Below, in pieces: positions 15,561 to 26,155 of a stretch of 64,000 nt of DNA. The notes beneath the pieces were generated by a model. The model saw only the letters and a list, made by a program, of their open reading frames with translations. It ran no database searches and was not told where the DNA came from. The translations under genes and the position numbers were made by a program. Each line of letters opens with the position of its first letter. The stretch's first letter is position 1. The DNA is taken from assembly GCA_965242505.1 (NCBI GenBank), contig OZ251449.1:2728001-2792000 (forward strand), written 5' to 3'. Source of the stretch: UBA2966 sp965242505 (GTDB taxonomy: Bacteria > Pseudomonadota > Alphaproteobacteria > UBA2966).

Positions 15561-15637
15561 CCGCCGCTTCCCGGGCGCGTTCCCCTGCGCCCGCGCATGG
15601 CGTCGGGGAAACCGTCGGGATGGGGAGAATCGCCGCG

Positions 15638-15885
15638 CTTCGGCCCGCATTTCCCGTACCGGCAGGGATCGATGATTACGCAACGTTGCGCGACCGCTGT
15701 CACCCCCCTCCCGACCTCCCCCCTGTCAGGGGGGAGGAGTATGGATGGCTCCCTCCTGGATGGAGAGAGGAGCGTCGACGGCCCCCTCCGTTCCCCTTCT
15801 TCTCCCTCCCCCTTGCAGGGGGAGGGTCGGGGTGGGGGTCGCGCCAGGAGGGAGGGGCATGAACGGACCCTGCGGCGCCCCGCCG
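15638..15885. repeat. Composite palindromic repeat, copy 6 (reverse orientation)
   Basis: Begins GCCCGCATTTCCCGTACCGGC (15638), followed by P2 in reverse (about 15703-15740), a spacer with a short duplicated GGATGG and reversed P1 (about 15803-15840). It lies between tRNA-Ala and the methyltransferase gene. Confidence 0.85.
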
Positions 15886-15913
15886 CCGTTCGGCGTGGGA
15901 CGGTAGGCGCCCG

Positions 15914-16735
15914 GTGAGCGCGCCCTCGTCGCGAGGAGAGTGGGCGGCGCGCGCCGCCTTCTGGGACAGGCACGCGCCCGAGGGCGAGTCGGTCGCCGAC
16001 GAACTCAACCGGATTCTCATCGAGCTCGCCGGTATCGGGCCGGGGGACGACGTGCTCGACCTCGCCTCCGGCAGCGGCGAGCCCGCCATCAGCATCGCCC
16101 TGAAGGTGGGGGCCGGCGGCTCGGTGACGGCGCTGGACGCGCACGGCGAAATGCTCGCGGGCGCGCGGCGCCGGGCGGCGACGCTCGAGCTGGACAACGT
16201 GAAGTTCCGGATCGCGCGGATGGAAGACCTGCCGTTCGCCGACGATACGTTCGACGCGGTGACGTGCCGCTTCGGGCTTCAGGCCTCGGAAGACGCGGCG
16301 CAGACCCTCCGTGAAGCGAGGCGGGTCCTGAAACCGGGAGGCAGGGCGGGTTTCATGACCCACGGAGTCGAGGAACGGAACACCCTTTCGGCAGTGCTGG
16401 CGAACGTGGTCCGCGGCATGTTTCCGGAGAGGGCGGACGCGGCGAGGCCGGGACGGCCTCGGTTCCGCGAACCGGGTTCGCTGAGGGCCGTGTTCGACGC
16501 CGCCGGGTTCGACGGGGTCGGGGAGCGGGAAATCCTGCGGGTCGTGACCCGGGAAGCCGGTTCCCGGTTCTGGCGGAGCCTGCTGGAACGGCGGTACGGG
16601 TCGTGGCTGGAAACGCTCGACGCCGGGGACAGGTCCCGTCTGGACATGGCCGTCGAAGAAGCGTTCGCCGCCTATCTCGTCGGGGATCGTTACGAGCTCG
16701 AGTCGGCCGATATGGTCTCCTGGGGCGCGAAGTAG
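15914..16735 (+). CDS. Class I SAM-dependent methyltransferase
   Basis: A 273-residue methyltransferase starting at GTG 15914. It shows motif I VLDLASGSGEPAISIAL (about 43-60), an acidic motif II residue in TALDAHGEML, and ARMEDLPFADDTFDAVTCRFGLQ as motifs III-IV, the pattern of the UbiE/COQ5-like branch. The methyl acceptor cannot be inferred. Downstream it converges on a YjbR-family gene with 20 bases between the stops. Confidence 0.85.
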   Translation: MSAPSSRGEWAARAAFWDRHAPEGESVADELNRILIELAGIGPGDDVLDLASGSGEPAISIALKVGAGGSVTALDAHGEMLAGARRRAATLELDNVKFRIARMEDLPFADDTFDAVTCRFGLQASEDAAQTLREARRVLKPGGRAGFMTHGVEERNTLSAVLANVVRGMFPERADAARPGRPRFREPGSLRAVFDAAGFDGVGEREILRVVTREAGSRFWRSLLERRYGSWLETLDAGDRSRLDMAVEEAFAAYLVGDRYELESADMVSWGAK

Positions 16736-16755
16736 GAACCGGACCGCGCAGGCCC

Positions 16756-17112
16756 CTACGCAAGACCCAGTTCCCTTCGCTTTCTCCGGCTGAGACCCCG
16801 GGCGACGATCCGGTGAGACTGTCTCAGATAGTCCTTCAGGTCCGCGTCGGACAGTCCCGGCTCGGAATAGTGCTGGATCCACTTCATCCCGCGCGACGCG
16901 AGATAAGGCGCCGGACGCAGGCCCGGCTGGTCCCTGAGCATCTCGTACGCGATCTCGCTCACCTTGAACGTGTACGCCTCCCGGTCGACGGCCCAGCCGC
17001 CGATGGCGAACACCTTGCCGCCGACCTTCCAGACGTGCGACCCGCGCCACTGCATCACGTACGTGGTGGCGGGGAGCGACCCGCAGAAGGCGTTGAACTC
17101 GTCGTAGGTCAC
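16756..17112 (-). CDS. YjbR/MmcQ-family protein
   Basis: A 118-residue protein, typical of the YjbR family with its CyaY-like fold. Characteristic parts are the start TYDEFNAFCGSLPATTYVMQW, the turn HVWKVGGKVFAIGGW and LKDYLRQSHRIVARGLSRRKR at the end. Some relatives bind DNA; the function is not settled. GTG 17112 is used because the homologous start (tYDEFnafC) is here and no ATG is available. Confidence 0.82.
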   Translation of the reverse strand: MTYDEFNAFCGSLPATTYVMQWRGSHVWKVGGKVFAIGGWAVDREAYTFKVSEIAYEMLRDQPGLRPAPYLASRGMKWIQHYSEPGLSDADLKDYLRQSHRIVARGLSRRKRRELGLA

Positions 17113-17221
17113 TCCCAATCCCCCGGATCCGCAGATCCGGAACGCCCCGGGCGACCGGCGCCCGGAGCCCGAAACGCCATGGATCGAGCGGTGGCGACTC
17201 CGGGCCGGAAGCGCCGCGGCG

Positions 17222-18589
17222 TCACAGCGGCGGGGCCGAACGGTGCCAGTCCGTCGCCCGCTGGTACGCATGGCCGATGCGGAACAACAGAGCTTCGGAG
17301 AATGGCGGCCCGAGAAGCTGGAAGGCCGTCGGCAAGCCGTTCTTCGTGAACCCGCAAGGCACCGACATTCCCGGGATTCCCAGATAACTGGCGAAGCGAA
17401 CGCATCCGGCCGACCTGGTGAAGGTCCGCTCCGACTCGTTCGCGTCGACGGTTTCGATTTCGGCGATCTCGGGTACGGGGGTTGCAATGACGGGGGCGAA
17501 CAGCACGTCGGCTTCGGCGTGGACGGCGGCGAGATGTTCGCGCAACAGGGCTTCGCGAAGGGACAGGGCCTCCAGATAGCGCGTGGCCGGAATCAGGAAC
17601 CCCTCGTAGAGAACGCTGCGCGCGACGAAGGAGACCCGATCGGGCCTGGTCCTGAGCGCGCGGCTGTAGATCGTCGCCCGCTCGGCCTTGGTCAGCACCT
17701 GCTGGAGGTCGTTGAGCCGTTCCACGTCGGGGAGGGCGACGTCGATGACCCTGGCCCCGAGATCCCTCAACCGCCCGAGCGCCGCCTCCATGGCCTCGGC
17801 AACCTCGTCGTCGACGTCGGAGAGGAGAGAACCCGTCGCGCGCGCGACGGTGACGCCCCGCAGGTCGCCGACGAGCGCCCGGCCATAGTCCGGAACCTCG
17901 ACCCCCGCCGTCGTCGGATCTTCCGGATCCGGGCCCGCGATCGCCTGAAGCATCAGCGCGCAGTCCTCGACCGAACGGGCCAGCGGACCCAGACAGTCGA
18001 CCGACCAGGTGGTATGCGCGTTGCCGTAGCGGCTGACCAGGCCGAAGGTGGGCTTGAGGCCGACGACCCCGCACATCGCCGCCGGCATGCGTATGGAGCC
18101 GCCGGCATCGGAGCCGAGCGCGCCGGCCGCCAGCCGCGCGGCGACCGCGGCCCCCGATCCGCTGGAGGAGCCGCCGCAGACGTGCTTCGGGTTCCACGGA
18201 TTGATGCAACGTCCGAAATGCTCGTTGTTCCCGAGTCCGGCGAATTCGTCGAGGGTCAGGCGGCCGAGATTGACGGCTCCCGACCGTTCCAGGCGGTCGA
18301 TCGCCGTCGCCGTGAAGGCCGCGGGCGCGTCGAGCGCGCGCATGCCCGAGGTGACGGGAACACCTTCGCGGCAAAGGACGTCCTTGTGCGCGAGCGGGAT
18401 ACCCTGGAGCTCCCCCCGGCGGCGCCCGTCGGCCCCGTCGCGGTCCGACCGCGCCGCGGCGGCGCGCGCGCCCGCCGCATCCCACGCGATGAAGCAGTTG
18501 ATCGCCGGTTGATGGCGCTCGATACGCTCGAGATGCGCCTCGGTCAGGGTCCGCGCCGTCAGGTCGCCCGCCGCGAGCGCCCGGCTCAT
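17222..18589 (-). CDS. Amidase signature family protein
   Basis: A 455-residue amidase. The Ser-cisSer-Lys triad is visible: Lys in IPLAHKDVL (about 70), the cis-Ser in GGSSSGSGAAVAARL (about 140) and the nucleophile Ser in GSDAGGSIRMPAAMCG (about 165). It resembles GatA and allophanate-hydrolase-type amidases but has no gatC or gatB neighbour, so a role in tRNA amidation is unlikely. Homology to relatives (IAEMSRALAAGDLTA) may begin a few residues before ATG 18589, so the start could be a non-ATG codon upstream. It is divergent from hrcA. Confidence 0.87.
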   Translation of the reverse strand: MSRALAAGDLTARTLTEAHLERIERHQPAINCFIAWDAAGARAAAARSDRDGADGRRRGELQGIPLAHKDVLCREGVPVTSGMRALDAPAAFTATAIDRLERSGAVNLGRLTLDEFAGLGNNEHFGRCINPWNPKHVCGGSSSGSGAAVAARLAAGALGSDAGGSIRMPAAMCGVVGLKPTFGLVSRYGNAHTTWSVDCLGPLARSVEDCALMLQAIAGPDPEDPTTAGVEVPDYGRALVGDLRGVTVARATGSLLSDVDDEVAEAMEAALGRLRDLGARVIDVALPDVERLNDLQQVLTKAERATIYSRALRTRPDRVSFVARSVLYEGFLIPATRYLEALSLREALLREHLAAVHAEADVLFAPVIATPVPEIAEIETVDANESERTFTRSAGCVRFASYLGIPGMSVPCGFTKNGLPTAFQLLGPPFSEALLFRIGHAYQRATDWHRSAPPL

Positions 18590-18709
18590 TTCGGCGATCG
18601 ACAGCGCGCATGGATCGTGCGATCGGGACAGGGTTCCCCTCCGCGGACGTATGCTCGCGCCGGCCGGACGAATCGCGCGCGGCGCCGGCGTCGTCGGCCG
18701 CGTCCCGCG

Positions 18710-18738
18710 TTGACGGACCGGAACCCCATTACTACATT
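18710..18738 (+). promoter_or_regulatory. Promoter of hrcA
   Basis: TTGACG (18710-18715), 17-base spacer, TACATT (18733-18738), about 57 bases before the hrcA start. No CIRCE inverted repeat (TTAGCACTC-N9-GAGTGCTAA) is seen here or elsewhere in the cluster. Confidence 0.5.
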
Positions 18739-18794
18739 CGTTTTCCCGCGAGGCGAAGACGCGCGCCGCCTGTCATCCGGGGTTCGCGACGAAG

Positions 18795-19832
18795 ATGATC
18801 ACGGAGCTCAGTGAACGCTCCCGCGAGATTCTGCGCCAGATCGTCGAAGTCTACGTCGAGACCGGCGAGCCGGTGGGGTCGAAAACGATCGCCAGCCGTC
18901 TGCCCGTCACGCTGTCTCCGGCGTCGATCCGGCATGTGATGGCCGATCTGGAGCGTTTCGGCCTGCTGTTTTCGCCGCATACCTCGTCCGGCCGCCTGCC
19001 CACCGAGGCGGGCCTGCGGTTTTTCGTCGACGGCCTTCTGGAAGTCGGCAACCTCACCGAGCGGGAACGTTCGGACATCGAGGCGCGGTGCGCGGCGTCC
19101 GGACGGGGGACGGACGACGTCCTGACCGAGGCGACCCAGCTTCTGTCCGGTCTTTCCCACTACACGGGCCTCGTCGTGGCGCCCAAGCGCAAGGACCCCG
19201 CCCTCAAGCACGCCGAGTTCGTCAGTCTCTCGCCGGGACGCGCGCTGGTCGTCCTCGTGAGCGACGATGGACTCGTGGAGAACCGCGTGATCGAGGCGCC
19301 GCTCGACCTGCCGCCGTCGGTGCTGGCCGAGGCCTCGAACTATCTGAGCGCGCGCCTGCTGGGCCGGACCCTCGACGAGGTCCGCGCCGGCGTCTCCGAG
19401 GAGCTGGAGGCCGATCGCACCGAGCTCAACGAGCTCACGGCGCGGATCGTGGAGGCCGGGCTCGCCACGTGGAGCGGGGACTCGAGCCGCGAGACGCTCA
19501 TCGTCCGGGGACAGGCGCGCCTGCTCGAGGACGTCAGCGCGATCGAGGACCTCGAACGCGTGCGCGAGCTTTACGACGCCCTGGAAACCAAGAAGGAGGT
19601 CATCCGGCTGCTCGAGCTGACGGAGAGCGGCGAGGGCGTCCAGATCTACATAGGGGCGGAGAACAAGCTCTTCAACATGGCGGGCTGTTCGCTGGTCGTC
19701 GCCCCCTACCGCAACTCCCGGAACACGGTGATCGGCGCGATCGGGGTCATCGGGCCGAAACGCCTCAATTACGCCCGCATCATCCCGATGGTGGATTATA
19801 CGGCGAAGGTCGTGGGGGACCTCGTGGGTTGA
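18795..19832 (+). CDS. hrcA: Heat-inducible transcription repressor HrcA
   Basis: A 345-residue HrcA. The N-terminal winged-helix part includes LSERSREILRQIVEVYVETGEPVGSKTI and SPASIRHVMADLE; the conserved HTSSGRLPTEAGLRFFVD follows (about 55-72). The C-terminal GAF-like domain ends with GAIGVIGPKRLNYARIIPMVDYTA. HrcA represses chaperone genes by binding CIRCE, so the absence of a visible CIRCE site in this window is odd; its targets, probably groESL, may be elsewhere. It is followed by grpE after 87 bases. Confidence 0.95.
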   Translation: MITELSERSREILRQIVEVYVETGEPVGSKTIASRLPVTLSPASIRHVMADLERFGLLFSPHTSSGRLPTEAGLRFFVDGLLEVGNLTERERSDIEARCAASGRGTDDVLTEATQLLSGLSHYTGLVVAPKRKDPALKHAEFVSLSPGRALVVLVSDDGLVENRVIEAPLDLPPSVLAEASNYLSARLLGRTLDEVRAGVSEELEADRTELNELTARIVEAGLATWSGDSSRETLIVRGQARLLEDVSAIEDLERVRELYDALETKKEVIRLLELTESGEGVQIYIGAENKLFNMAGCSLVVAPYRNSRNTVIGAIGVIGPKRLNYARIIPMVDYTAKVVGDLVG

Positions 19833-19919
19833 CCCTTCCGGGTCGACTCGTCATGGAACGCTTGGAAACGCCCCGGGTCGCAGCGAACGGCGCAAACGAC
19901 AACACAGGAGATCGGACGC

Positions 19920-20537
19920 TTGAAAGACGAGAAATCGGACACCGAAACGAACGAAGAGGATGCCGCGGGGACCGAAGAGGGCTCCGTGGAGGACGCCGTT
20001 TCCCGACCCGGGGGTGAGGACGTCGAGGACGGAGACCCGGCACCCGAGGCGGAGGCGCCGCCCGAGGATCGCATCCGCGACCTCAGGGATCAGCTGTTGC
20101 GGGCGCTTGCCGAGGCCGAGAACACGCGCCGCCGCGCAAGGCGGGAGAAGGAGGACACCGCCAGGTACGCGATCGCCAATTTCGCCCGCGACGTTCTCGC
20201 CGTGAGCGACAATCTCGCCCGGGCGATCGAGGCCGTGCCGGAAGACGCGCGCGCGGGCGACGACGCCATGGAAACCCTGTATCAGGGTGTCGAGTTGACG
20301 CAACGGGAACTGCGAACCGCGATGGAGCGCCACGGGATACGGCCGGTGGACCCCCGCGGGGAAAAGTTCGACCACAATTTCCATCAGGCCATGTTCGAGG
20401 TCGAGAGCCCGGACGCCGAGCCGGGGACGGTGGTCGAGGTCATGCAGCTGGGCTACGTCATCGGCGAACGGCTGTTGCGTCCCGCGATGGTCGGGGTGGC
20501 GAAGAAGTCGGAGGATCCGGGCGGCGAGCCCTCCTGA
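19920..20537 (+). CDS. grpE: Nucleotide exchange factor GrpE
   Basis: A 205-residue GrpE, the exchange factor for DnaK. It has an acidic N-terminal tail, then a long coiled coil (LRDQLLRALAEAENTRRRARRE) and the C-terminal beta domain with MERHGIRPVDPRGEKFDHNFHQAMF and VVEVMQLGYVIGERLLRPAMVGV. The start is a TTG (19920-19922), chosen because GGAG at 19907-19910 is nine bases upstream and no ATG lies in frame nearby. The last 85 bases overlap the convergent DUF1848 gene. Confidence 0.94.
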   Translation: MKDEKSDTETNEEDAAGTEEGSVEDAVSRPGGEDVEDGDPAPEAEAPPEDRIRDLRDQLLRALAEAENTRRRARREKEDTARYAIANFARDVLAVSDNLARAIEAVPEDARAGDDAMETLYQGVELTQRELRTAMERHGIRPVDPRGEKFDHNFHQAMFEVESPDAEPGTVVEVMQLGYVIGERLLRPAMVGVAKKSEDPGGEPS

Positions 20538-21454
20538 AAGCGGTCGTTTCCGGGATTCGGCGGGATTCGGCGGGATCCGGACGCCCCCAGGGCGTCGGCG
20601 CTCGCGTCGCTCCGCCTGAACCGCTCCGCCGCCTTGTCCCTGTCGCTCACGGCGTAGCAGTACGCGCAGCCGTGGGGACACGTGTCGTAGGCTCCGATGT
20701 CGCGCGCTTCGTGACAGAGGCATCCCGGCCTGTTGCCCTTGCGCCGGGCGGCGATGCGGGAGCCGGCGACGCGGGACAGCCGTTCCGCGTCGATGCAGCG
20801 GGCGGCGCGGACGGACGGGACCCGGAACCCGGGTTGGGAGCAGACGGTGACCCTCATCCCGCTGGCGGCGGCGATGCGGGCGAACTCCCCGGCGAGGTCC
20901 GCCGCCTCGGACGCCGCGGCCTCCCGCCAGCGGAAGCCGTGCTTCCGTGACGCCGCGTCCAGGTTCCGCCGGGACTTGCGGTAGGGGGTGACGAAGGAGA
21001 TCACCGCCTCGTCGGTCAGGCCGGCCAGCCGCCGGCAGAGGGCCGCGAAGTTGCCGCGGTGGAACGCGGGAGGCGTCAGCGAGCTCAGGAGCACCGGGTC
21101 GTAGCGCCAGACCAGGGCGTCGGGTCCGTACGCCCGGGCGAGCCGCCGGAAGGTTTCGACCTGGAACCCGGCGGGCGGCACGGAACGGTCGATGGCCGTC
21201 GGGTAGCCCAGCACGGTGAACTGGACGGCGAACGGATAGCCGAGGTCGCGGACGCGCTTCAGACGGGGCAGGAACGGGGCCGGGTTGCGCGTCCAGAACA
21301 CGAACCCGTCGACGTCCTTGATCGCCAGCGATACCCTGTATCGAGGCCCGCCGTAGGGGTTCGCCACCATGCACGCGCCGGCGGCGAGGCGCCTCATGAA
21401 CCAGTCGCCGTAGAACGCCGGTATGTCCGTGCGGTAGCTGGCGGAGACGATCAT
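20453..21454 (-). CDS. DUF1848 protein with C-terminal Fe-S cysteines
   Basis: A 333-residue DUF1848 protein. The N-terminus MIVSASYRTDIPAFYGDWFMRRL, the FVFWTRNPAPF segment and the C-terminal cysteines (245, 247, 259, 263, 266; CPHGCAYCYA has the CX3CX2C spacing of radical-SAM clusters) are typical. The family probably binds a 4Fe-4S cluster and its chemistry is unknown. The last 60 residues are low-complexity and include a TTCGGCGGGA triplication; the frame runs 85 bases into grpE, so the true end may have been lost. It is divergent from the RiPP precursor at 21719. Confidence 0.75.
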   Translation of the reverse strand: MIVSASYRTDIPAFYGDWFMRRLAAGACMVANPYGGPRYRVSLAIKDVDGFVFWTRNPAPFLPRLKRVRDLGYPFAVQFTVLGYPTAIDRSVPPAGFQVETFRRLARAYGPDALVWRYDPVLLSSLTPPAFHRGNFAALCRRLAGLTDEAVISFVTPYRKSRRNLDAASRKHGFRWREAAASEAADLAGEFARIAAASGMRVTVCSQPGFRVPSVRAARCIDAERLSRVAGSRIAARRKGNRPGCLCHEARDIGAYDTCPHGCAYCYAVSDRDKAAERFRRSDASADALGASGSRRIPPNPGNDRFQEGSPPGSSDFFATPTIAGRNSRSPMT

Positions 21455-21553
21455 CGCCGTCGGTCCGTGGCCGGGGCGCGCCCGTTCATTGGGGTCCAGG
21501 CGCTCGCGAGGCTCGAACGGCGGATGTCCGGGCGGAAATCGGCGTCCCGGGTC

Positions 21554-21586
21554 CTTGCGAGACCATGCCCCGATAACTTATATACG
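21554..21586 (+). promoter_or_regulatory. Heat-shock-like promoter before the RiPP precursor-dnaK unit
   Basis: CTTG (21554-21557) and CTTATATACG (21577-21586) match the alphaproteobacterial RpoH consensus CTTG...CYTATNTNNG; the gap is 19 bases, one or two longer than I recall for known sites. The same bases read as a sigma-70 site, TTGCGA-N17-TTATAT. The 5' untranslated leader to 21719 would be about 130 bases. Confidence 0.5.
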
Positions 21587-21718
21587 CTACAGGCCGAAGG
21601 CGCTTCGGCGCGGGCCACGGGACGCCGAACGGCTCGGAGGCCTCGGGCGGGGCCTGTCCGGGTCGCTCGGGCTCTTTGGTTACGAGTCCCGAGCCTGAAC
21701 ATTGCAGGAAAGACGACC

Positions 21719-22114
21719 ATGCATATTCACCAGGAAGACATCTACCGACATGTTCGCCGGCAGGGCATCATTTATCAGGGCCTCGCCGACGCCTGCCGTT
21801 CCGACGAGGATCGGCTGCGCGAGGTCGAGGAGCGTCCGAAGGACGTCCTGCGGGAATATGGAGTCCACGTGCCGATGGACATGGACGTGAACATCGTCCT
21901 CAACACCCGCGACACCTTCCACCTGGCCATGCCTCCCGACCCGAACCAGGCGCTCCAGGACGAGGCGCTGATGGCGATCGCCGGCGGCAAGGCCCCCGGC
22001 ACGGCGAGCTCGGCGGCAACCATCGGGACCTTTCCTTCCACCGCGGGTTCGCTCAGCTCCGTGGGCAGCGCGGGGATTACTTCGGATCCGACCACGCAAC
22101 CCTATAACCCTTGA
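21719..22114 (+). CDS. NHLP-leader RiPP precursor peptide, Ser/Thr-rich core
   Basis: A 131-residue protein with the same leader type as the gene at 13299: RPKDVLREYGVHVP (40-52), MDVNIVLNTRDTFHLAMPPDPN (55-76) and the double-glycine end DEALMAIAGG (81-90). The core (91-131) has no Cys but 15 Ser/Thr among 41 residues, with Gly, Ala and Pro (KAPGTASSAATIGTFPSTAG and so on, ending QPYNP). Without Cys it cannot form lanthionine or thiazole, so the modification must involve Ser/Thr or another chemistry. AGGAAAG precedes the ATG. Only 18 bases separate it from dnaK, so the two are surely co-transcribed. Confidence 0.83.
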   Translation: MHIHQEDIYRHVRRQGIIYQGLADACRSDEDRLREVEERPKDVLREYGVHVPMDMDVNIVLNTRDTFHLAMPPDPNQALQDEALMAIAGGKAPGTASSAATIGTFPSTAGSLSSVGSAGITSDPTTQPYNP

Positions 22115-22132
22115 CCGCGAAAGGAGTTCGTC

Positions 22133-24094
<1,962 letters not shown>

Positions 24095-24173
24095 CGCGCC
24101 GCGGACCGCGCCGGGCGCCCGCCCGCCCGGACCGTGTCCGGACCGCGAACCGCCGCCCGTCGAAACCTGACGC

Positions 24174-25310
24174 ATGGCCAAGCCGGATTACTACGACCTG
24201 CTCGGCGTTCAGCGCGGCGTGGCGCCGGACGACCTCAAGAAGGCCTATCGCAAGCTGGCGATGAAGTATCACCCGGACCAGAATCCGGGCGACGCCGACG
24301 CCGAGCGGAAGTTCAAGGAAATCAACGAGGCCTACGACGTCCTGTCCGACGAGCGGAAGCGCGCCGCTTACGACCAGTTCGGCCATGCCGCCTTCGACCA
24401 GACCGGGGGGGGGCGGCCCGGCGGCTTCGAGTTCTCCTTCGGCGGCGGGTCGTTCGCCGACGTCTTCGACGACCTGTTCGGCGAGTTCATGGGCGGCCAG
24501 CAGCGGTCCCGGGGCGCCGACGCGCGCGGGGCCGACCTCCGTTACAACCTGGAGATCTCCCTCGAAGACGCCTTCAGGGGCCGCAAGGCGGAGCTCGACG
24601 TGCCCTCCACCGTGTCCTGCGGCGACTGCCGCGGCAGCGGGGCGCGCAACGCCGCGGAGCCGACGTCCTGCGGCGCCTGCCAGGGCGTCGGCAAGGTCCG
24701 CGCCCAGCAGAGCTTCTTCACCATCGAACGCATCTGCCCGGCCTGTCAGGGCGCGGGCTACGTCATCGAGGACCCTTGCCCGACCTGCCGCGGCAGCGGC
24801 CGGACGGCCAGGACGAGGACTCTCAACGTCGACATTCCCCGGGGCGTCGAGGACGGGACGCGGATCCGGCTCTCCGGCGAGGGCGAGGCCGGCGTGCGCG
24901 GCGCGGCGCCGGGCGACCTCTACGTTTTCGTCTCCGTCCGGCCGCACGACCTGTTCCAGCGCGACGGCATGAACCTTCATTGCCGGGCGCCGATTCCGAT
25001 GACCACCGCCACCCTCGGCGGCGACATCGAGGTGCCGACCCTCGACGGCAGGCGCTCCCGGGTATCCATCCCCTCCGGCACGCAGACGGGCACGCAGTTC
25101 CGACTCAGGAGCAAGGGTATGCCGGCTCTGCGCGGACGCGGCGTGGGCGACCTTTACATCCAGGCCACCATCGAGACGCCCCGCAATCTGACCTCGCGCC
25201 AGAGGGAACTGCTGCGCCAGTTCGAGAAGGGAGGCAGCGAGAAGACCAGTCCCGATTCGGAGAGTTTCCTGTCCAGGGTGAAGGACATGTGGGAGGACCT
25301 CACCGAATGA
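24174..25310 (+). CDS. dnaJ: Chaperone DnaJ
   Basis: A 378-residue type I Hsp40. In order: J domain with HPD (KYHPDQNPGD, about 33-35), a G/F-rich linker (GGGRPGGFEFSFGGGSFAD), the zinc domain with four CxxCxGxG-type repeats (CGDCRGSG, CGACQGVG, CPACQGAG, CPTCRGSG) and the C-terminal peptide-binding domains. It stimulates DnaK ATPase. The stop overlaps the dapB start (ATGA). Confidence 0.97.
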   Translation: MAKPDYYDLLGVQRGVAPDDLKKAYRKLAMKYHPDQNPGDADAERKFKEINEAYDVLSDERKRAAYDQFGHAAFDQTGGGRPGGFEFSFGGGSFADVFDDLFGEFMGGQQRSRGADARGADLRYNLEISLEDAFRGRKAELDVPSTVSCGDCRGSGARNAAEPTSCGACQGVGKVRAQQSFFTIERICPACQGAGYVIEDPCPTCRGSGRTARTRTLNVDIPRGVEDGTRIRLSGEGEAGVRGAAPGDLYVFVSVRPHDLFQRDGMNLHCRAPIPMTTATLGGDIEVPTLDGRRSRVSIPSGTQTGTQFRLRSKGMPALRGRGVGDLYIQATIETPRNLTSRQRELLRQFEKGGSEKTSPDSESFLSRVKDMWEDLTE

Positions 25311-26137
25311 CGACCGCCGGGGAGGCGAACGGGATCAGGATCGGGATCGCCGGTTGCGCGGGACGCATGGGACGGGCGCTGCTGCGGCAGGCCGCCGGAC
25401 ACGGGCGGTGCATCGTCGTCGGCGGCAGCGAACGCGAGGACAGCGACGCCATCGGCCGCGACCTGGGCGAGCTCGCCGGCATCGGGCCTCTGGGACTCGC
25501 CGTCGGGCGGGATCCGGTCCCCGTGTTCGAGGCGGCGGACGTGGTCCTCGATTTCACGTCGCCGGCGGCGACGGCCCGTCATGCCGGGCTGGCGGCGGCG
25601 ACCGGCGCCGCGCTGGTGGCCGGGACCACGGGACTGGACGGCGAACAGGAAAAGGCCATCGGCGACGCGGCCGCCAGGACGGCCGTCGTGCGCGCCGCGA
25701 ACATGAGCGTCGGCGTCAATCTCCTGCTCGCCCTGACCCGGCGCGTCGGCGCCGCGCTCGGACCCGACTTCGACGTCGAAATCCTCGAGATGCACCACCG
25801 GCGCAAGGTGGACGCGCCGTCGGGCACCGCGCTGGCGCTCGGCCGCGCGGCGGCGTCGGGCCGCGGCGTCGATCACGACGACGTGGCCGACCGGGGACGC
25901 GACGGCATCTCCGGCGAGCGTCGACGCGGCGCCATCGGGTACGCCGCGCTGCGCGGCGGCAACGTCGCGGGCGAGCACGCCGTGATCTTCGCCGCCGATG
26001 ACGAGCGCGTGGAGCTCGTCCACAAGGCGACGGACCGGGCGATCTTCGCGCGCGGCGCCCTCGCCGCCGCGGTCTGGCTGCGGGGCAGGCCGCCGGGGTT
26101 GTACTCGATGGCCGACGTTCTGGATCTGAGGATTTGA
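25307..26137 (+). CDS. dapB: 4-hydroxy-tetrahydrodipicolinate reductase
   Basis: A 276-residue DapB of lysine and diaminopimelate synthesis. It shows the NAD(P) motif IGIAGCAGRMGRALL, VLDFTSPAAT, GTTGL, the catalytic EILEMHHRRKVDAPSGTAL and RGGNVAGEHAVIF. It starts inside the dnaJ stop, an arrangement common in alphaproteobacteria. Downstream it converges on a macro-domain gene with 18 bases between stops. Confidence 0.96.
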   Translation: MTTAGEANGIRIGIAGCAGRMGRALLRQAAGHGRCIVVGGSEREDSDAIGRDLGELAGIGPLGLAVGRDPVPVFEAADVVLDFTSPAATARHAGLAAATGAALVAGTTGLDGEQEKAIGDAAARTAVVRAANMSVGVNLLLALTRRVGAALGPDFDVEILEMHHRRKVDAPSGTALALGRAAASGRGVDHDDVADRGRDGISGERRRGAIGYAALRGGNVAGEHAVIFAADDERVELVHKATDRAIFARGALAAAVWLRGRPPGLYSMADVLDLRI

Positions 26138-26155
26138 GAACGGCGATCCCGGTCG

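Noticed and set aside
17222..18589. gatA of tRNA amidotransferase
   Set aside because: No gatB or gatC nearby; amidase-signature enzymes with other substrates look alike.
18739..18794. CIRCE operator before hrcA
   Set aside because: No TTAGCACTC or its inverse is present upstream of hrcA, grpE or dnaK.
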